A program made the translations under genes and the position numbers. From NCBI GenBank assembly GCA_937969485.1, contig CALBVQ010000040.1, positions 1 to 7,932 of the forward strand: a stretch of 7,932 nt of DNA. The letters are read 5' to 3'. The stretch's first letter is position 1. Each line of letters starts with the position of its first letter. The stretch is from an uncultured Saprospiraceae bacterium. GTDB taxonomy: Bacteria > Bacteroidota > Bacteroidia > Chitinophagales > Saprospiraceae. Below are positions 1 through 6,687 of the stretch, one piece after another. The notes beneath the pieces are model-generated. The model saw nothing but the letters and a program-made list of their open reading frames with translations, made no database searches and was not told the origin of the DNA.

Positions 1-124
1 AACAGTTCTATTGAGGCGCAGGCATGGTCACCATGACGGTGAGTATCAAAAGAGCTGGACATTGCCATTATCGAAGCAGTTTTAGCTTGTAATAGAAATC
101 TTAATGCATATTTCGGGTTAAATC
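1..124 (+). mobile_element. Right-hand part of a ~191-bp foldback (MITE-like) element, cut by the window start
   Basis: Bases 1-63 recur at 7870-7932 in the same orientation (57/63 identical by eye), and 102-124 is the inverted counterpart of 7803-7825. Joined with the right-edge copy, this gives an element of about 191 bp whose outer end here is position 124. The piece can fold on itself: 3-14 pairs with 46-57 (CAGTTCTATTGA against TCAAAAGAGCTG, with one A-A mismatch and one G-T pair), and 23-35 is a perfect odd palindrome (CATGGT, C, ACCATG). The internal part is more GC-rich than its surroundings. No transposase is present, so a non-autonomous element is inferred. Alternatives are a dispersed intergenic hairpin repeat of the REP/BIME kind or the remnant of a larger insertion sequence. 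The two-copy structure is seen directly; mobility is inference. Confidence 0.72.
102..124 (-). repeat. Terminal inverted repeat of the left element copy (its right end)
   Basis: Read on the minus strand this starts GATTTAACCCG and ends TATGCATTA. It matches 7803-7825 on the plus strand at 21 of 23 positions. Identity falls off sharply outside position 124, which places the element boundary there. Inward, similarity to the other arm continues in weaker form: 64-87 read on minus matches 7838-7861 at about 17 of 24 positions. Confidence 0.75.
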
Positions 125-327
125 AAGTACAAGGCAGAAAACGCAAGGATTGCCTTAGCTATCATGAGTATTTCTAACGAAGTAATTGCTTTTATAAACT
201 TGAAAATATGCGAAATTCTAAAACAGAATTGGTATTAGTCCAACAGTAACACCAACTTGTATTCCTAGGCTAGGATCTCTGGCATACACCACAAGATAGT
301 AGTCTACTTACTATTGAATATAAAGGC
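125..327. other. Intergenic stretch without a supported gene
   Basis: Between the element boundary and the ahcY terminator I find no convincing gene. The longest open runs are a plus-strand run ending at 175-177 that begins inside the repeat element and lacks a start codon, a 24-codon plus-strand run from ATG 164, and a minus-strand run of about 29 codons near 230-315 with no start codon. None has a recognisable domain. No tRNA-like or other structured RNA is evident. This is probably 3' flanking DNA of the minus-strand gene cluster. Confidence 0.5.
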
Positions 328-359
328 AAAAAGCCCATCACTTTCGTAATGAGCTTTTT
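328..359 (-). terminator. Rho-independent terminator downstream of ahcY
   Basis: AAAAAGC at 328-334 pairs with GCTTTTT at 353-359. The stem extends inward through CATCAC/GTAATG with one mismatch, around a short TTTC loop. Read on the minus strand, the stem is followed by a T run, as expected for an intrinsic terminator about 40 nt past the ahcY stop codon. The A/T symmetry means it could also act on plus-strand transcripts. A smaller hairpin, TTGGC/GCCAA (373-377 with 84-88 of the same hundred, i.e. 384-388), lies between it and the stop codon. Confidence 0.78.
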
Positions 360-398
360 ATTATCCTAGCTTTTGGCCTTTGAGCCAATAGACTTTTC

Positions 399-1712
399 TT
401 AATATCTATAATATTCTGGTTTGTATGGACCCTCAGGTTTTACATTGATATATGATGCCTGATCCGTAGAAAGTTCTTCTAACTCAACACCAATTTTTGC
501 CAAGTGAAGTCTTGCTACTTTCTCATCTAAATGCTTAGGTAGGGTATATACTTCATTCCCGTAATTAGCGCTGTTGTTCCACAATTCTAGTTGAGCTAGA
601 ACTTGATTAGTAAATGAGTTACTCATTACAAATGATGGGTGACCTGTCGCACATCCAAGGTTCACCAACCTTCCTTCGGCCAATACCAAGATATCTTTAT
701 CACCTACAGTATATTTATCAACTTGAGGCTTGATCTCAATTTTTGAGTCACCATGCGTTTTATTTAACCATGCCATATCAATCTCATTATCGAAGTGACC
801 AATATTACATACGATTGTCTTATCCTTCATCATCTCAAAGTGTTCCTTACTAAGGATATCTTTGTTTCCAGTAGCGGTAACAACTATGTTAGCGTCTTGA
901 AGTGCTGTTGTCATTTTCTTTACTGCAAAACCGTCCATTGCTGCTTGAAGTGCACATATAGGATCTATCTCAGTTACAATTACTCTTGCTCCTGCACCTG
1001 CTAATGAAGCTGCAGATCCCTTTCCTACATCACCATACCCTGCAACAACTGCAACTTTACCCGCAATCATTACATCAGTTGCTCTACGTATTGCATCAAC
1101 ACAAGACTCTTTACAACCATACTTGTTGTCAAATTTTGACTTTGTTACTGAGTCATTAATGTTAATTGCAGGAATTGGCAATGTTCCGGCGATCACTCTT
1201 TCATAAAGTCTGTGTACTCCAGTAGTCGTCTCCTCTGACAATCCTTTTATTCCTTTAACTAATTCTGGGTGATGATCAAGAACCATGTTGGTTAAATCAC
1301 CTCCGTCATCAAGAATCATGTTAAGTGGCTTTCCTCCTTCAAACGCGAATAAGGTCTGAGCAATACACCAATCAAATTCTTCTTCATTTAATCCTTTCCA
1401 AGCGTAAACAGGTACTCCTGTCGCTGCAATTGCCGCAGCAGCATGATCTTGAGTTGAAAAAATATTACATGAAGACCAAGAAACCTCTGCTCCTAAATCA
1501 ACCAATGTCTCAATAAGTACAGCAGTCTGGATAGTCATGTGAAGACATCCTGCAATCCTTGCTCCCGCAAGAGGATTCTTTCCAGCGAACTCTTCTCTTA
1601 ATGCCATTAAACCAGGCATTTCAGCTTCCGCCAATTCAATTTCTTTTCTTCCCCAATCCGCTAGATTGATGTCTTTTACTTTGTAACTTGTCTTGTTATC
1701 TACAGCTTGCAT
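399..1712 (-). CDS. ahcY: Adenosylhomocysteinase (S-adenosylhomocysteine hydrolase)
   Basis: This cytoplasmic, NAD-dependent enzyme reversibly splits S-adenosylhomocysteine into adenosine and homocysteine, removing the inhibitory product of methyltransferases and feeding the methyl cycle. The 437-residue protein is complete. It has the substrate-domain HMT motif (H58, T60), active-site D136, E161, K191, D195 and C200, the NAD-binding GYGDVGKGSA motif (225-234), H306 in NIGHFDNEID, H358 in ATGHPSFVMSNSF, and the conserved C-terminus ending PEYYRY, whose lysine and tyrosine help bind NAD. All key residues sit at a constant +5 offset from the human enzyme, so nothing essential is missing. The length matches the short form (human 432), without the roughly 40-residue insert of many proteobacterial enzymes. 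It is the last gene before a strong terminator, 44 nt after the M28 gene, and probably has its own promoter in that gap. Confidence 0.98.
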   Translation of the reverse strand: MQAVDNKTSYKVKDINLADWGRKEIELAEAEMPGLMALREEFAGKNPLAGARIAGCLHMTIQTAVLIETLVDLGAEVSWSSCNIFSTQDHAAAAIAATGVPVYAWKGLNEEEFDWCIAQTLFAFEGGKPLNMILDDGGDLTNMVLDHHPELVKGIKGLSEETTTGVHRLYERVIAGTLPIPAININDSVTKSKFDNKYGCKESCVDAIRRATDVMIAGKVAVVAGYGDVGKGSAASLAGAGARVIVTEIDPICALQAAMDGFAVKKMTTALQDANIVVTATGNKDILSKEHFEMMKDKTIVCNIGHFDNEIDMAWLNKTHGDSKIEIKPQVDKYTVGDKDILVLAEGRLVNLGCATGHPSFVMSNSFTNQVLAQLELWNNSANYGNEVYTLPKHLDEKVARLHLAKIGVELEELSTDQASYINVKPEGPYKPEYYRY

Positions 1713-1734
1713 AAATATATTTTAAAATTTGCCG

Positions 1735-1742
1735 CAAAGATA
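1735..1742 (-). promoter_or_regulatory. Possible Bacteroidota-type -7 element for ahcY
   Basis: On the minus strand these bases read TATCTTTG, a full match to the TAnnTTTG -7 consensus of Bacteroidota, with 22 nt between it and the ahcY ATG. I could not find a good TTTG-like -33 box at the usual spacing, so the call is tentative. It overlaps an AT-rich inverted repeat (1739-1765). Confidence 0.35.
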
Positions 1743-1765
1743 TATAATTCAGATGATTATATATC
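1739..1765. repeat. AT-rich 10-bp perfect inverted repeat at the M28/ahcY junction
   Basis: GATATATAAT (1739-1748) and ATTATATATC (1756-1765) are exact reverse complements separated by 7 nt. The repeat contains the stop codon of the M28 gene (1757-1759) and part of the candidate ahcY -7 element. It may act as a weak transcription or RNA-processing barrier between the two genes, or as a regulatory site. There is no T run after it, so it is not a classic terminator. Confidence 0.6.
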
Positions 1766-3949
1766 GATGTCTAGCCTATGAATTATTGTTCCTCCTGTAT
1801 AACCAACTCCGGGAATTATGGTTCTGTCTTTTCTTATTTTATCAATTAGTCCTCGTTGTGTGGTCTCCAAGATAAAACTCCCACTAGCACTTCCCAAGGC
1901 TCTTTCGATCTCTATTTCTAAGGGCTCATCCTTTATGTTTCCTAGGAATCGCAGGCTTCCTGTTGCTCCTAGTTTAACTTTTTCTCCTCTTATTTTTATA
2001 TTGGCTTCCGCCAAAAGTTCTCCCCATATTCGTATTCTGATCACATCTTTATCACTTTTAATTCTTAAGCGATCTGTAATTGATGTCGTTTTACTCGTAT
2101 CTCTGTCTATCACATACTCGATAGGCGAGGCCTCAGCTAAAGAATACGGGACTGATAATAGTCCGTCCTCGCTCTTCGTAATTTCTGTAAAGTAGTCCTT
2201 TTCTACTTTGGTAACCAATCCTTTTCTAAGTACTATTTTTTCCTCGCCTGTGCGCTCTGTGTTGTAATATGTCCAGTTTGCTTGGTAAGGTTGTGACGTC
2301 GTGATTTTAGATGACATTTCTCCTCTAATAAGTGACAACGACAACATGCATAACAACATGATACTCCACAATCTAGTTCCGCTTGCTAGAAACGGCAAGC
2401 CCATTATCATCAGCAAACTATACGTTGCCATTGGTATCATGGGGATTTCAAGTGAAAAAACAGCGTAAAAAAGATATATCATAGGACTAAATAGGATCAC
2501 AGGGATAACTAACGATGCTGCTTCCACAAAGATTTTTCCTTCTTCCTTCACCAGCCTCTTGGCCTGTTGAATCAACAGGAAAAAAAACACTGGTACTATT
2601 ATGAAATAACTTCCTGAGGGAATAAAAACTAAAGAAGCACCACCTGCAAGCAAAAGAAAAATCATTCCACCCAAATGGATGCTCGCGATTCTCCCTTCCA
2701 TTCCCTTTTGGCGTAAGCCAACATACTGAAAAACCAAGGTCACGAGTGCCAAAAATCCCACAAAATACTGCCCCGCATTATAGAAGTTGTTACTGTAGAA
2801 TGCCGAGTAATGTGGGTACAGCCATACGATTGCCTTGCACATCAAAAACGTAGTAAGAATTGCCGCAATCAAAAGGCCCATACTTATGAAAATACCTGTC
2901 AGGATCCTCACCGCGCTTTTGTCCTTATAAATCAGGGGGATATAAAACCCAAATATGATCAGTGACAGTATCCACATCACAATATTCCAGCAAGGTTTGT
3001 ATTGCACACTATTGTACCCATACGTATTAAAATATGTCATATTGTAGTCGTGTGTGCCTTGTAGATCGTCATTTCCCATTTTGTCGATCAACTGAGAAAT
3101 GAGCTTACCGTGATGATAAAAGCTTCGACTGTCCATATTCTTAGGCGTGTCTGTCATCGCATGATAGTTGACGAATCCGTCGATGTGAGCCATCGAAATA
3201 CCTCCTATTTGCAATTTTTTAAAATGGGTAAAGTCTGTGTCATTGGGCATAAGGCGATAGACATCGTACATCAGTGAACTTGCAAGCGAATAGTCGAGGT
3301 CTAGGAAAATATCCATCACCTGATTATTCTTTTCGTTGGGCTCGAAACCCAGAACTGGTCCGCTGTTTCCCCTCGCTTCGAAGTTGAATAGGTAGTTCAA
3401 CTTAGGTGCAAGTGGATTATTTTTAACAAACATTGAAGCGCCACTTAGGCCTGATTCCTCCCCATCTGTGATTATGAAAACGATGTCGTTTTTGAACGTC
3501 CTGTCTTTGATTGTTTGCATTAGCGAAAGCATGGCAGCAATGGGAGCGCCGTCATCTGCAGCCCCAGGCGTATTGGTTTGCGAATCATAATGTGCCGCAA
3601 ATGCAATAGTCCCAGCTGGACTACTTCCTGGCTTTCGTATTACGATGTTTTTTATATCTGAAATCATGGAGTAATTACCATAGGATTGAAGGTCAACTAC
3701 AGTATCTAGCTGGACTTCATAATCCATTTCATTTGCCACCCGTGCTATATATTCTCTTACTTTCTTGTGCTCTTGCGAGCCTATCACATGCACATCCGAC
3801 GCAATTTGTTGAAGGTGTTCCTCCGCTAATTTCAAGTTGAACTGAGGGTCGTGATAATCTGCCTCTGGCGCTTGGTATGCCGTATATGAAAGGTACGACA
3901 CGACCATAAGAAGGATAGCGCATACAGTAGAAAATAGAGTATTGTTCAT
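1757..3949 (-). CDS. Membrane-anchored M28 family zinc metallopeptidase with C-terminal multi-pass region
   Basis: This 730-residue protein has an N-terminal hydrophobic segment (about 5-24) that should act as a signal anchor, followed by an M28 peptidase domain (about 40-290). The two-zinc site is intact: H120 and D122 in AAHYDS, D132 in GAADDGAP, E164 (catalytic) and E165 in TDGEESG, E191 in NFEARG, and H263 in NYHAMTDTP. About seven or eight hydrophobic segments follow between 321 and 541 (near 321-341, 348-370, 391-411, 424-444, 447-461, 475-497 and 503-541). The last ~190 residues form a soluble, probably extracytoplasmic domain rich in charged and beta-type sequence that I do not recognise. 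The layout resembles the ER/vacuolar M28 proteases (FXNA/ERMP1, Pff1). The peptidase domain probably faces the periplasm and acts as an aminopeptidase; the substrate is unknown. It follows tadA by 90 nt and precedes ahcY by 44 nt on the same strand. Confidence 0.9.
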   Translation of the reverse strand: MNNTLFSTVCAILLMVVSYLSYTAYQAPEADYHDPQFNLKLAEEHLQQIASDVHVIGSQEHKKVREYIARVANEMDYEVQLDTVVDLQSYGNYSMISDIKNIVIRKPGSSPAGTIAFAAHYDSQTNTPGAADDGAPIAAMLSLMQTIKDRTFKNDIVFIITDGEESGLSGASMFVKNNPLAPKLNYLFNFEARGNSGPVLGFEPNEKNNQVMDIFLDLDYSLASSLMYDVYRLMPNDTDFTHFKKLQIGGISMAHIDGFVNYHAMTDTPKNMDSRSFYHHGKLISQLIDKMGNDDLQGTHDYNMTYFNTYGYNSVQYKPCWNIVMWILSLIIFGFYIPLIYKDKSAVRILTGIFISMGLLIAAILTTFLMCKAIVWLYPHYSAFYSNNFYNAGQYFVGFLALVTLVFQYVGLRQKGMEGRIASIHLGGMIFLLLAGGASLVFIPSGSYFIIVPVFFFLLIQQAKRLVKEEGKIFVEAASLVIPVILFSPMIYLFYAVFSLEIPMIPMATYSLLMIMGLPFLASGTRLWSIMLLCMLSLSLIRGEMSSKITTSQPYQANWTYYNTERTGEEKIVLRKGLVTKVEKDYFTEITKSEDGLLSVPYSLAEASPIEYVIDRDTSKTTSITDRLRIKSDKDVIRIRIWGELLAEANIKIRGEKVKLGATGSLRFLGNIKDEPLEIEIERALGSASGSFILETTQRGLIDKIRKDRTIIPGVGYTGGTIIHRLDIDI

Positions 3950-3963
3950 GCAGCTAAGTTAAT

Positions 3964-3995
3964 GAAAAGTAAGAAGAATGGCTTATTTCTACAAG
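3964..3995 (-). promoter_or_regulatory. Weak candidate promoter for the M28 gene
   Basis: On the minus strand, TACTTTTC (3964-3971) matches the Bacteroidota -7 consensus TAnnTTTG in all but the last base. A CTTG (3992-3995) lies 20 nt upstream as a possible -33 box. The start codon is only 14 nt after the -7 element, which would give a very short leader. The 90-nt gap after tadA makes a separate promoter reasonable, but read-through from glyA-truA-tadA is equally possible. Confidence 0.28.
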
Positions 3996-3996
3996 G

Positions 3997-4013
3997 TTTG
4001 GGTTAAACCCAAA
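3997..4013. repeat. 17-bp odd palindrome between tadA and the M28 gene
   Basis: TTTGGGTT and AACCCAAA are exact reverse complements around a single central A. The palindrome ends 27 nt past the tadA stop codon on the minus strand and lies just upstream of the candidate M28 promoter. No T run follows on the minus strand, so it fits an operator or an RNA-stabilising 3' hairpin better than a textbook terminator. Confidence 0.5.
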
Positions 4014-4039
4014 GGGTCTGCTATGGCGTGCCTTGTGTT

Positions 4040-4510
4040 TTATAATGATTTAATCCCGCGCTTTTTCTTAAAAAAGTCTTGCAGCACAGCACGACATTCT
4101 TCTTCCATTATTCCATAGGCAAGCTTGGTTTTAGGATGTAATAGTTCTTTGCCATATCTCATAAATCCACGTTTTTCATCCGCAGCACCAAAAACTACTT
4201 TGCCGATCTGAGACCATTGAAGTGCGCCGCTGCACATCATGCATGGTTCCAAAGTAACATATAGGGTAGCTTCTGTTAAATACTTTGCACCTAAATAGGA
4301 GGATGCCGAGGTGATAGCTAAGATTTCCGCATGCGCTGTGACATCTGTGAGAAGCTCTGTTTGATTATGAGCACGAGCTATGATCTGATTGTTTAGAACG
4401 ACAACTGCTCCCACAGGGACTTCATCAGCTTCGTAAGCTTTTTTGGCTTCAGCCAAAGCCTGCTTCATAAAATACTCCTCATTAAATGGATTCAATATAC
4501 TCATACTCAA
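4040..4510 (-). CDS. tadA: tRNA-specific adenosine deaminase
   Basis: This cytoplasmic zinc enzyme converts A34 to inosine in the anticodon wobble position (tRNA-Arg ACG in bacteria). The 156-residue protein has the full cytidine/deoxycytidylate deaminase-fold site: HAE (H60, E62, with E62 the proton shuttle) and PCMMC (C90, C93), plus the family segments VPVGAVVV, ARAHNQTE, TLYVTLEPCMMCSGAL and DEKRGF. TadA is favoured over guanine deaminase by the N-terminal EYFMKQAL helix and the DVTAHAEI and DEKRGF contexts. The start at 4510 (MSMSILNPFNEEYF) keeps residues typical of the family N-terminus and overlaps the end of truA by 29 nt, suggesting translational coupling. A second ATG two codons later (4504) is equally possible. 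A third at 4468 has a Shine-Dalgarno-like GAGGAG but would remove the first 14 residues. Confidence 0.96.
   Translation of the reverse strand: MSMSILNPFNEEYFMKQALAEAKKAYEADEVPVGAVVVLNNQIIARAHNQTELLTDVTAHAEILAITSASSYLGAKYLTEATLYVTLEPCMMCSGALQWSQIGKVVFGAADEKRGFMRYGKELLHPKTKLAYGIMEEECRAVLQDFFKKKRGIKSL
4475..4480 (-). promoter_or_regulatory. Shine-Dalgarno-like GAGGAG in the start region of tadA
   Basis: GAGGAG on the minus strand lies 6 nt before an in-frame ATG (4466-4468), inside the N-terminal coding region of tadA and just past the truA stop codon. It could support an internal start giving a protein that begins MKQALAEA. Bacteroidota rely little on Shine-Dalgarno pairing, and the codons also encode the conserved residues EE, so it may be coincidental. 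Confidence 0.3.
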
Positions 4511-5234
4511 CTTTGTTTAGAAATAAACCTTGTGCTGGTGCGCTCAAACTTTTCTCCAAGCGAACTTGCTTGTCAAGAGCTTCTTTTACCTGACTTATAC
4601 TCACATCTCCTCTAGCTACTTGCACGCAAGTTCCTACTATCAACCGAATCATTCCTCTCAAGAATCGATCGCTTTCAACATTCAATATGTATTGTTGTGT
4701 TTCTTCATTGTAGGACCATTCGCAGCGTGTTAGTTTGCATTTCATGGTTTTGTTGTCCCCATGCGCTTTACAAAAGGTCGCAAATTCATCGTAATTTAAT
4801 AAAAGCATAGCGGTTTCGTTTAACTGCTGTACGGTAAGCGGCTTTAACTCTATTATTCTAGATGAAAATTGCCTTAAGAAAGGAGATTTGTGGCTATGCG
4901 CATAGTAAATATATCCGCGCTTAATAGCATCAAAGCGGGCATGTGCTTCGCTATGAACTTCATTCCATCTTAGGAATGATATACTTTTTGGAACGATTGA
5001 ATTAGCTCTGAATAGTTTATTGTCGTCAAAGGTTGGGAGATCTACATGAAAGGTATAACTGCTTGCATGAACACCCGTATCCGTTCTTCCACATCCAACG
5101 ATTTGCACATCATTTCGAAAAATCATAGATAGTGCTTCTTCAATGACTTGTTGTACGCTAATAGATTTCTTCTGTCTTTGCCATCCATGAAAGAGGGTAC
5201 CATCGTAGCTGATTTCAATAAAATAGCGCGGCAT
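4482..5234 (-). CDS. truA: tRNA pseudouridine(38-40) synthase
   Basis: TruA isomerises uridines 38, 39 and 40 in the anticodon stem-loop of many tRNAs to pseudouridine. The 250-residue protein is complete and close to the usual family length (E. coli 270). It begins with the typical PRYFIEISYDGTLFHGWQRQ segment. It carries the signature GCGRTDTGVHA (48-57) with catalytic aspartate D52, the central FATFCK and CKLTRCEW segments, the FLRGMIRLIVG helix near 192-202, and the C-terminal APAQGLFLNKVEY segment. The start codon is 8 nt after the glyA stop codon, and its 3' end overlaps tadA by 29 nt, so it is the middle gene of a three-gene operon. It shares its tRNA target region with TadA, which acts on position 34. 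Confidence 0.97.
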   Translation of the reverse strand: MPRYFIEISYDGTLFHGWQRQKKSISVQQVIEEALSMIFRNDVQIVGCGRTDTGVHASSYTFHVDLPTFDDNKLFRANSIVPKSISFLRWNEVHSEAHARFDAIKRGYIYYAHSHKSPFLRQFSSRIIELKPLTVQQLNETAMLLLNYDEFATFCKAHGDNKTMKCKLTRCEWSYNEETQQYILNVESDRFLRGMIRLIVGTCVQVARGDVSISQVKEALDKQVRLEKSLSAPAQGLFLNKVEYEYIESI

Positions 5235-5242
5235 AGAGTTAA

Positions 5243-6532
5243 TTAAGCTGGAATAAGATTTGGAGTTTCGTTGAACAAAGGATATTGACTCATTTTCGCA
5301 TGAACTTGAGCTGCAATGTCTTTTAGTTTCGTTTCGTTTTCATGATTCATCAATACATAATCTACCCAATCTACAATTTGCTTACAGTCATCCTGCTTTA
5401 CTCCTCGAGTAGATATCGCTGCTGATCCTATTCTGATCCCAGAGGTAACAAACGGGCTTCTTGTATCGAAAGGCACCATGTTCTTGTTGATAGTGATGTC
5501 CGCCAGTCCAAGAGCAAATTCTGCTTCCTTACCTGTGATGTTTTTATTTCTGAGATCAATTAACATAAGGTGATTATCGGTCCCTCCCGATATGATTTCG
5601 TATCCTTTATCAACAAATGCCATTGCCATAGCTTGAGCATTCTTAATCACTTGGTCAGTATATTCTCCGAAGCCCGCACTTAAAGCTTCATTAAACGCAA
5701 CTGCTTTAGATGCAATTACGTGTTCTAGTGGACCTCCTTGCATACCTGGGAAAACGCCACTATTGAGAATTGAAGACATCATAATGGGATTTCCTTTTTT
5801 CGTTGTTCGTCCCCATGGATTTTCGAAGTTCTTACCCATCATTATGATTCCACCTCTCGGACCTCTTAAGGTCTTATGGGTTGTGGAAGTAACAATATGG
5901 CAATGCGACATAGGGTTATTCAATTTTCCTTTTGCAATTAAACCGGCAGGATGTGCAATGTCTGCGAGTAATAAAGCACCAACTTCATCTGCTATTTTTC
6001 TGAACCTAGCATAATCCCAGTCTCTTGCATAAGCAGATGCACCGCAAACAATTAATTTAGGTTGTACTTCTTTTGCTTTAGCTTCAACCTTATCCATATC
6101 GATAAGTCCAGTTTCTTTTTCAACTCCATAAAAATGGGGTGCAAAATGTTTGCCACTGAAGTTTACCGGTGAGCCGTGAGACAAGTGACCACCATGAGAT
6201 AAATCAAATCCTAAAATACTGTCACCTGGATTCAGCACGGCTAGAAAAACTGCTGCATTCGCTTGTGCTCCTGAATGCGGTTGAACATTTGCATATTCAG
6301 CACCGAAAAGAGTCTTTAACCTTTCGATTGCAAGAGTCTCTACTTTATCAACAACTTCGCAACCTCCGTAATATCGCTTTCCAGGATATCCTTCTGCGTA
6401 CTTGTTAGTTAATACGGATCCCATTGCACTAATAACTGCGGGGCTTGCGAAATTTTCAGATGCAATCAATTCAATACCATTGATTTGTCGTTGTTTTTCC
6501 TGTTCGATTAGTTGAAAAATAGGATCTTGCAT
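5243..6532 (-). CDS. glyA: Serine hydroxymethyltransferase
   Basis: This pyridoxal-phosphate enzyme converts serine and tetrahydrofolate to glycine and 5,10-methylene-tetrahydrofolate, the main cellular source of one-carbon units for thymidylate, purines and methionine. The 429-residue cytoplasmic protein is complete. Recognisable segments are ELIASENF (21-28), NKYAEGYPGKRYYGG (43-57), the cofactor-binding DIAH (191-194), the PLP Schiff-base lysine K220 in TTHKTLRGPRGG, GGPLEH (266-271), and the substrate-carboxylate arginine R367 in TSGIRIGS. The length is slightly above the E. coli enzyme (417). It is the first gene of the glyA-truA-tadA operon, with a good -7 promoter element 33 nt upstream of the start. 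Its product supplies the folate one-carbon pool that drives the methyl cycle served by ahcY at the far end of the cluster. Confidence 0.98.
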   Translation of the reverse strand: MQDPIFQLIEQEKQRQINGIELIASENFASPAVISAMGSVLTNKYAEGYPGKRYYGGCEVVDKVETLAIERLKTLFGAEYANVQPHSGAQANAAVFLAVLNPGDSILGFDLSHGGHLSHGSPVNFSGKHFAPHFYGVEKETGLIDMDKVEAKAKEVQPKLIVCGASAYARDWDYARFRKIADEVGALLLADIAHPAGLIAKGKLNNPMSHCHIVTSTTHKTLRGPRGGIIMMGKNFENPWGRTTKKGNPIMMSSILNSGVFPGMQGGPLEHVIASKAVAFNEALSAGFGEYTDQVIKNAQAMAMAFVDKGYEIISGGTDNHLMLIDLRNKNITGKEAEFALGLADITINKNMVPFDTRSPFVTSGIRIGSAAISTRGVKQDDCKQIVDWVDYVLMNHENETKLKDIAAQVHAKMSQYPLFNETPNLIPA

Positions 6533-6565
6533 TACTCTTTTTTACTATGTCTGTTTGTGAAAAGG

Positions 6566-6573
6566 CAAATGTA
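6566..6573 (-). promoter_or_regulatory. Bacteroidota-type -7 element upstream of glyA
   Basis: On the minus strand these bases read TACATTTG, a full match to TAnnTTTG, with 33 nt between it and the glyA ATG. The region is strongly AT-rich, but no clear TTTG -33 box sits 19-21 nt upstream. It would drive the glyA-truA-tadA operon and possibly genes beyond. Confidence 0.42.
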
Positions 6574-6634
6574 GATTATTCAACTAGAATTAGTAATTAT
6601 CTGCTGAAATTAATATTCAATTTTCCTCTAATAG

Positions 6635-6663
6635 TAACGAGGACTATTTAAAAGTCCTTGTTA
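6635..6663. terminator. Stem-loop between porP and glyA
   Basis: TAACGAGGACT (6635-6645) pairs with AGTCCTTGTTA (6653-6663), an 11-bp stem with one non-Watson-Crick position and a 7-nt loop. On the plus strand that position is a G-U pair; on the minus strand it is an A-C mismatch. It lies about 25 nt beyond the porP stop codon and upstream of the glyA promoter, where a terminator is expected. A T run is missing on the minus strand, so termination is not certain. Confidence 0.42.
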
Positions 6664-6687
6664 AGTAAGCTAAATTACTAAGCGTCT

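Noticed and set aside
1..63. Direct repeats at both ends as attL/attR of an integrated element, making the window one mobile island
   Set aside because: The genes between are conserved housekeeping genes with no integrase, phage or conjugation gene, and the repeats are parts of a larger dispersed element, not simple attachment sites.
43..177. An open plus-strand run of about 44 codons without a start codon, superficially like a helix-turn-helix or transposase C-terminus
   Set aside because: Its first 80 bases are the repeat element, which is non-coding by its self-complementarity and by a stop codon in the same frame in both copies (core positions 40-42). No domain is recognisable.
230..315. 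A minus-strand run reading like the end of a protein (VVYARDPSLGIQVGVTVG) downstream of ahcY
   Set aside because: It is only about 29 codons, lacks a start codon, has stop codons just upstream, and no family is recognisable. A gene remnant cannot be shown.
795..1004. Plus-strand open frames opposite ahcY, the M28 gene (1818-2195), truA (4530-4733) and glyA (5763-6014, 6169-6408)
   Set aside because: They are antisense to clearly conserved coding sequence, have no recognisable domains and show the composition expected of shadow frames.
3729..3923. A 64-codon minus-strand frame inside the start of the M28 gene
   Set aside because: It is an alternative frame of the well-supported M28 coding sequence and has no recognisable features.
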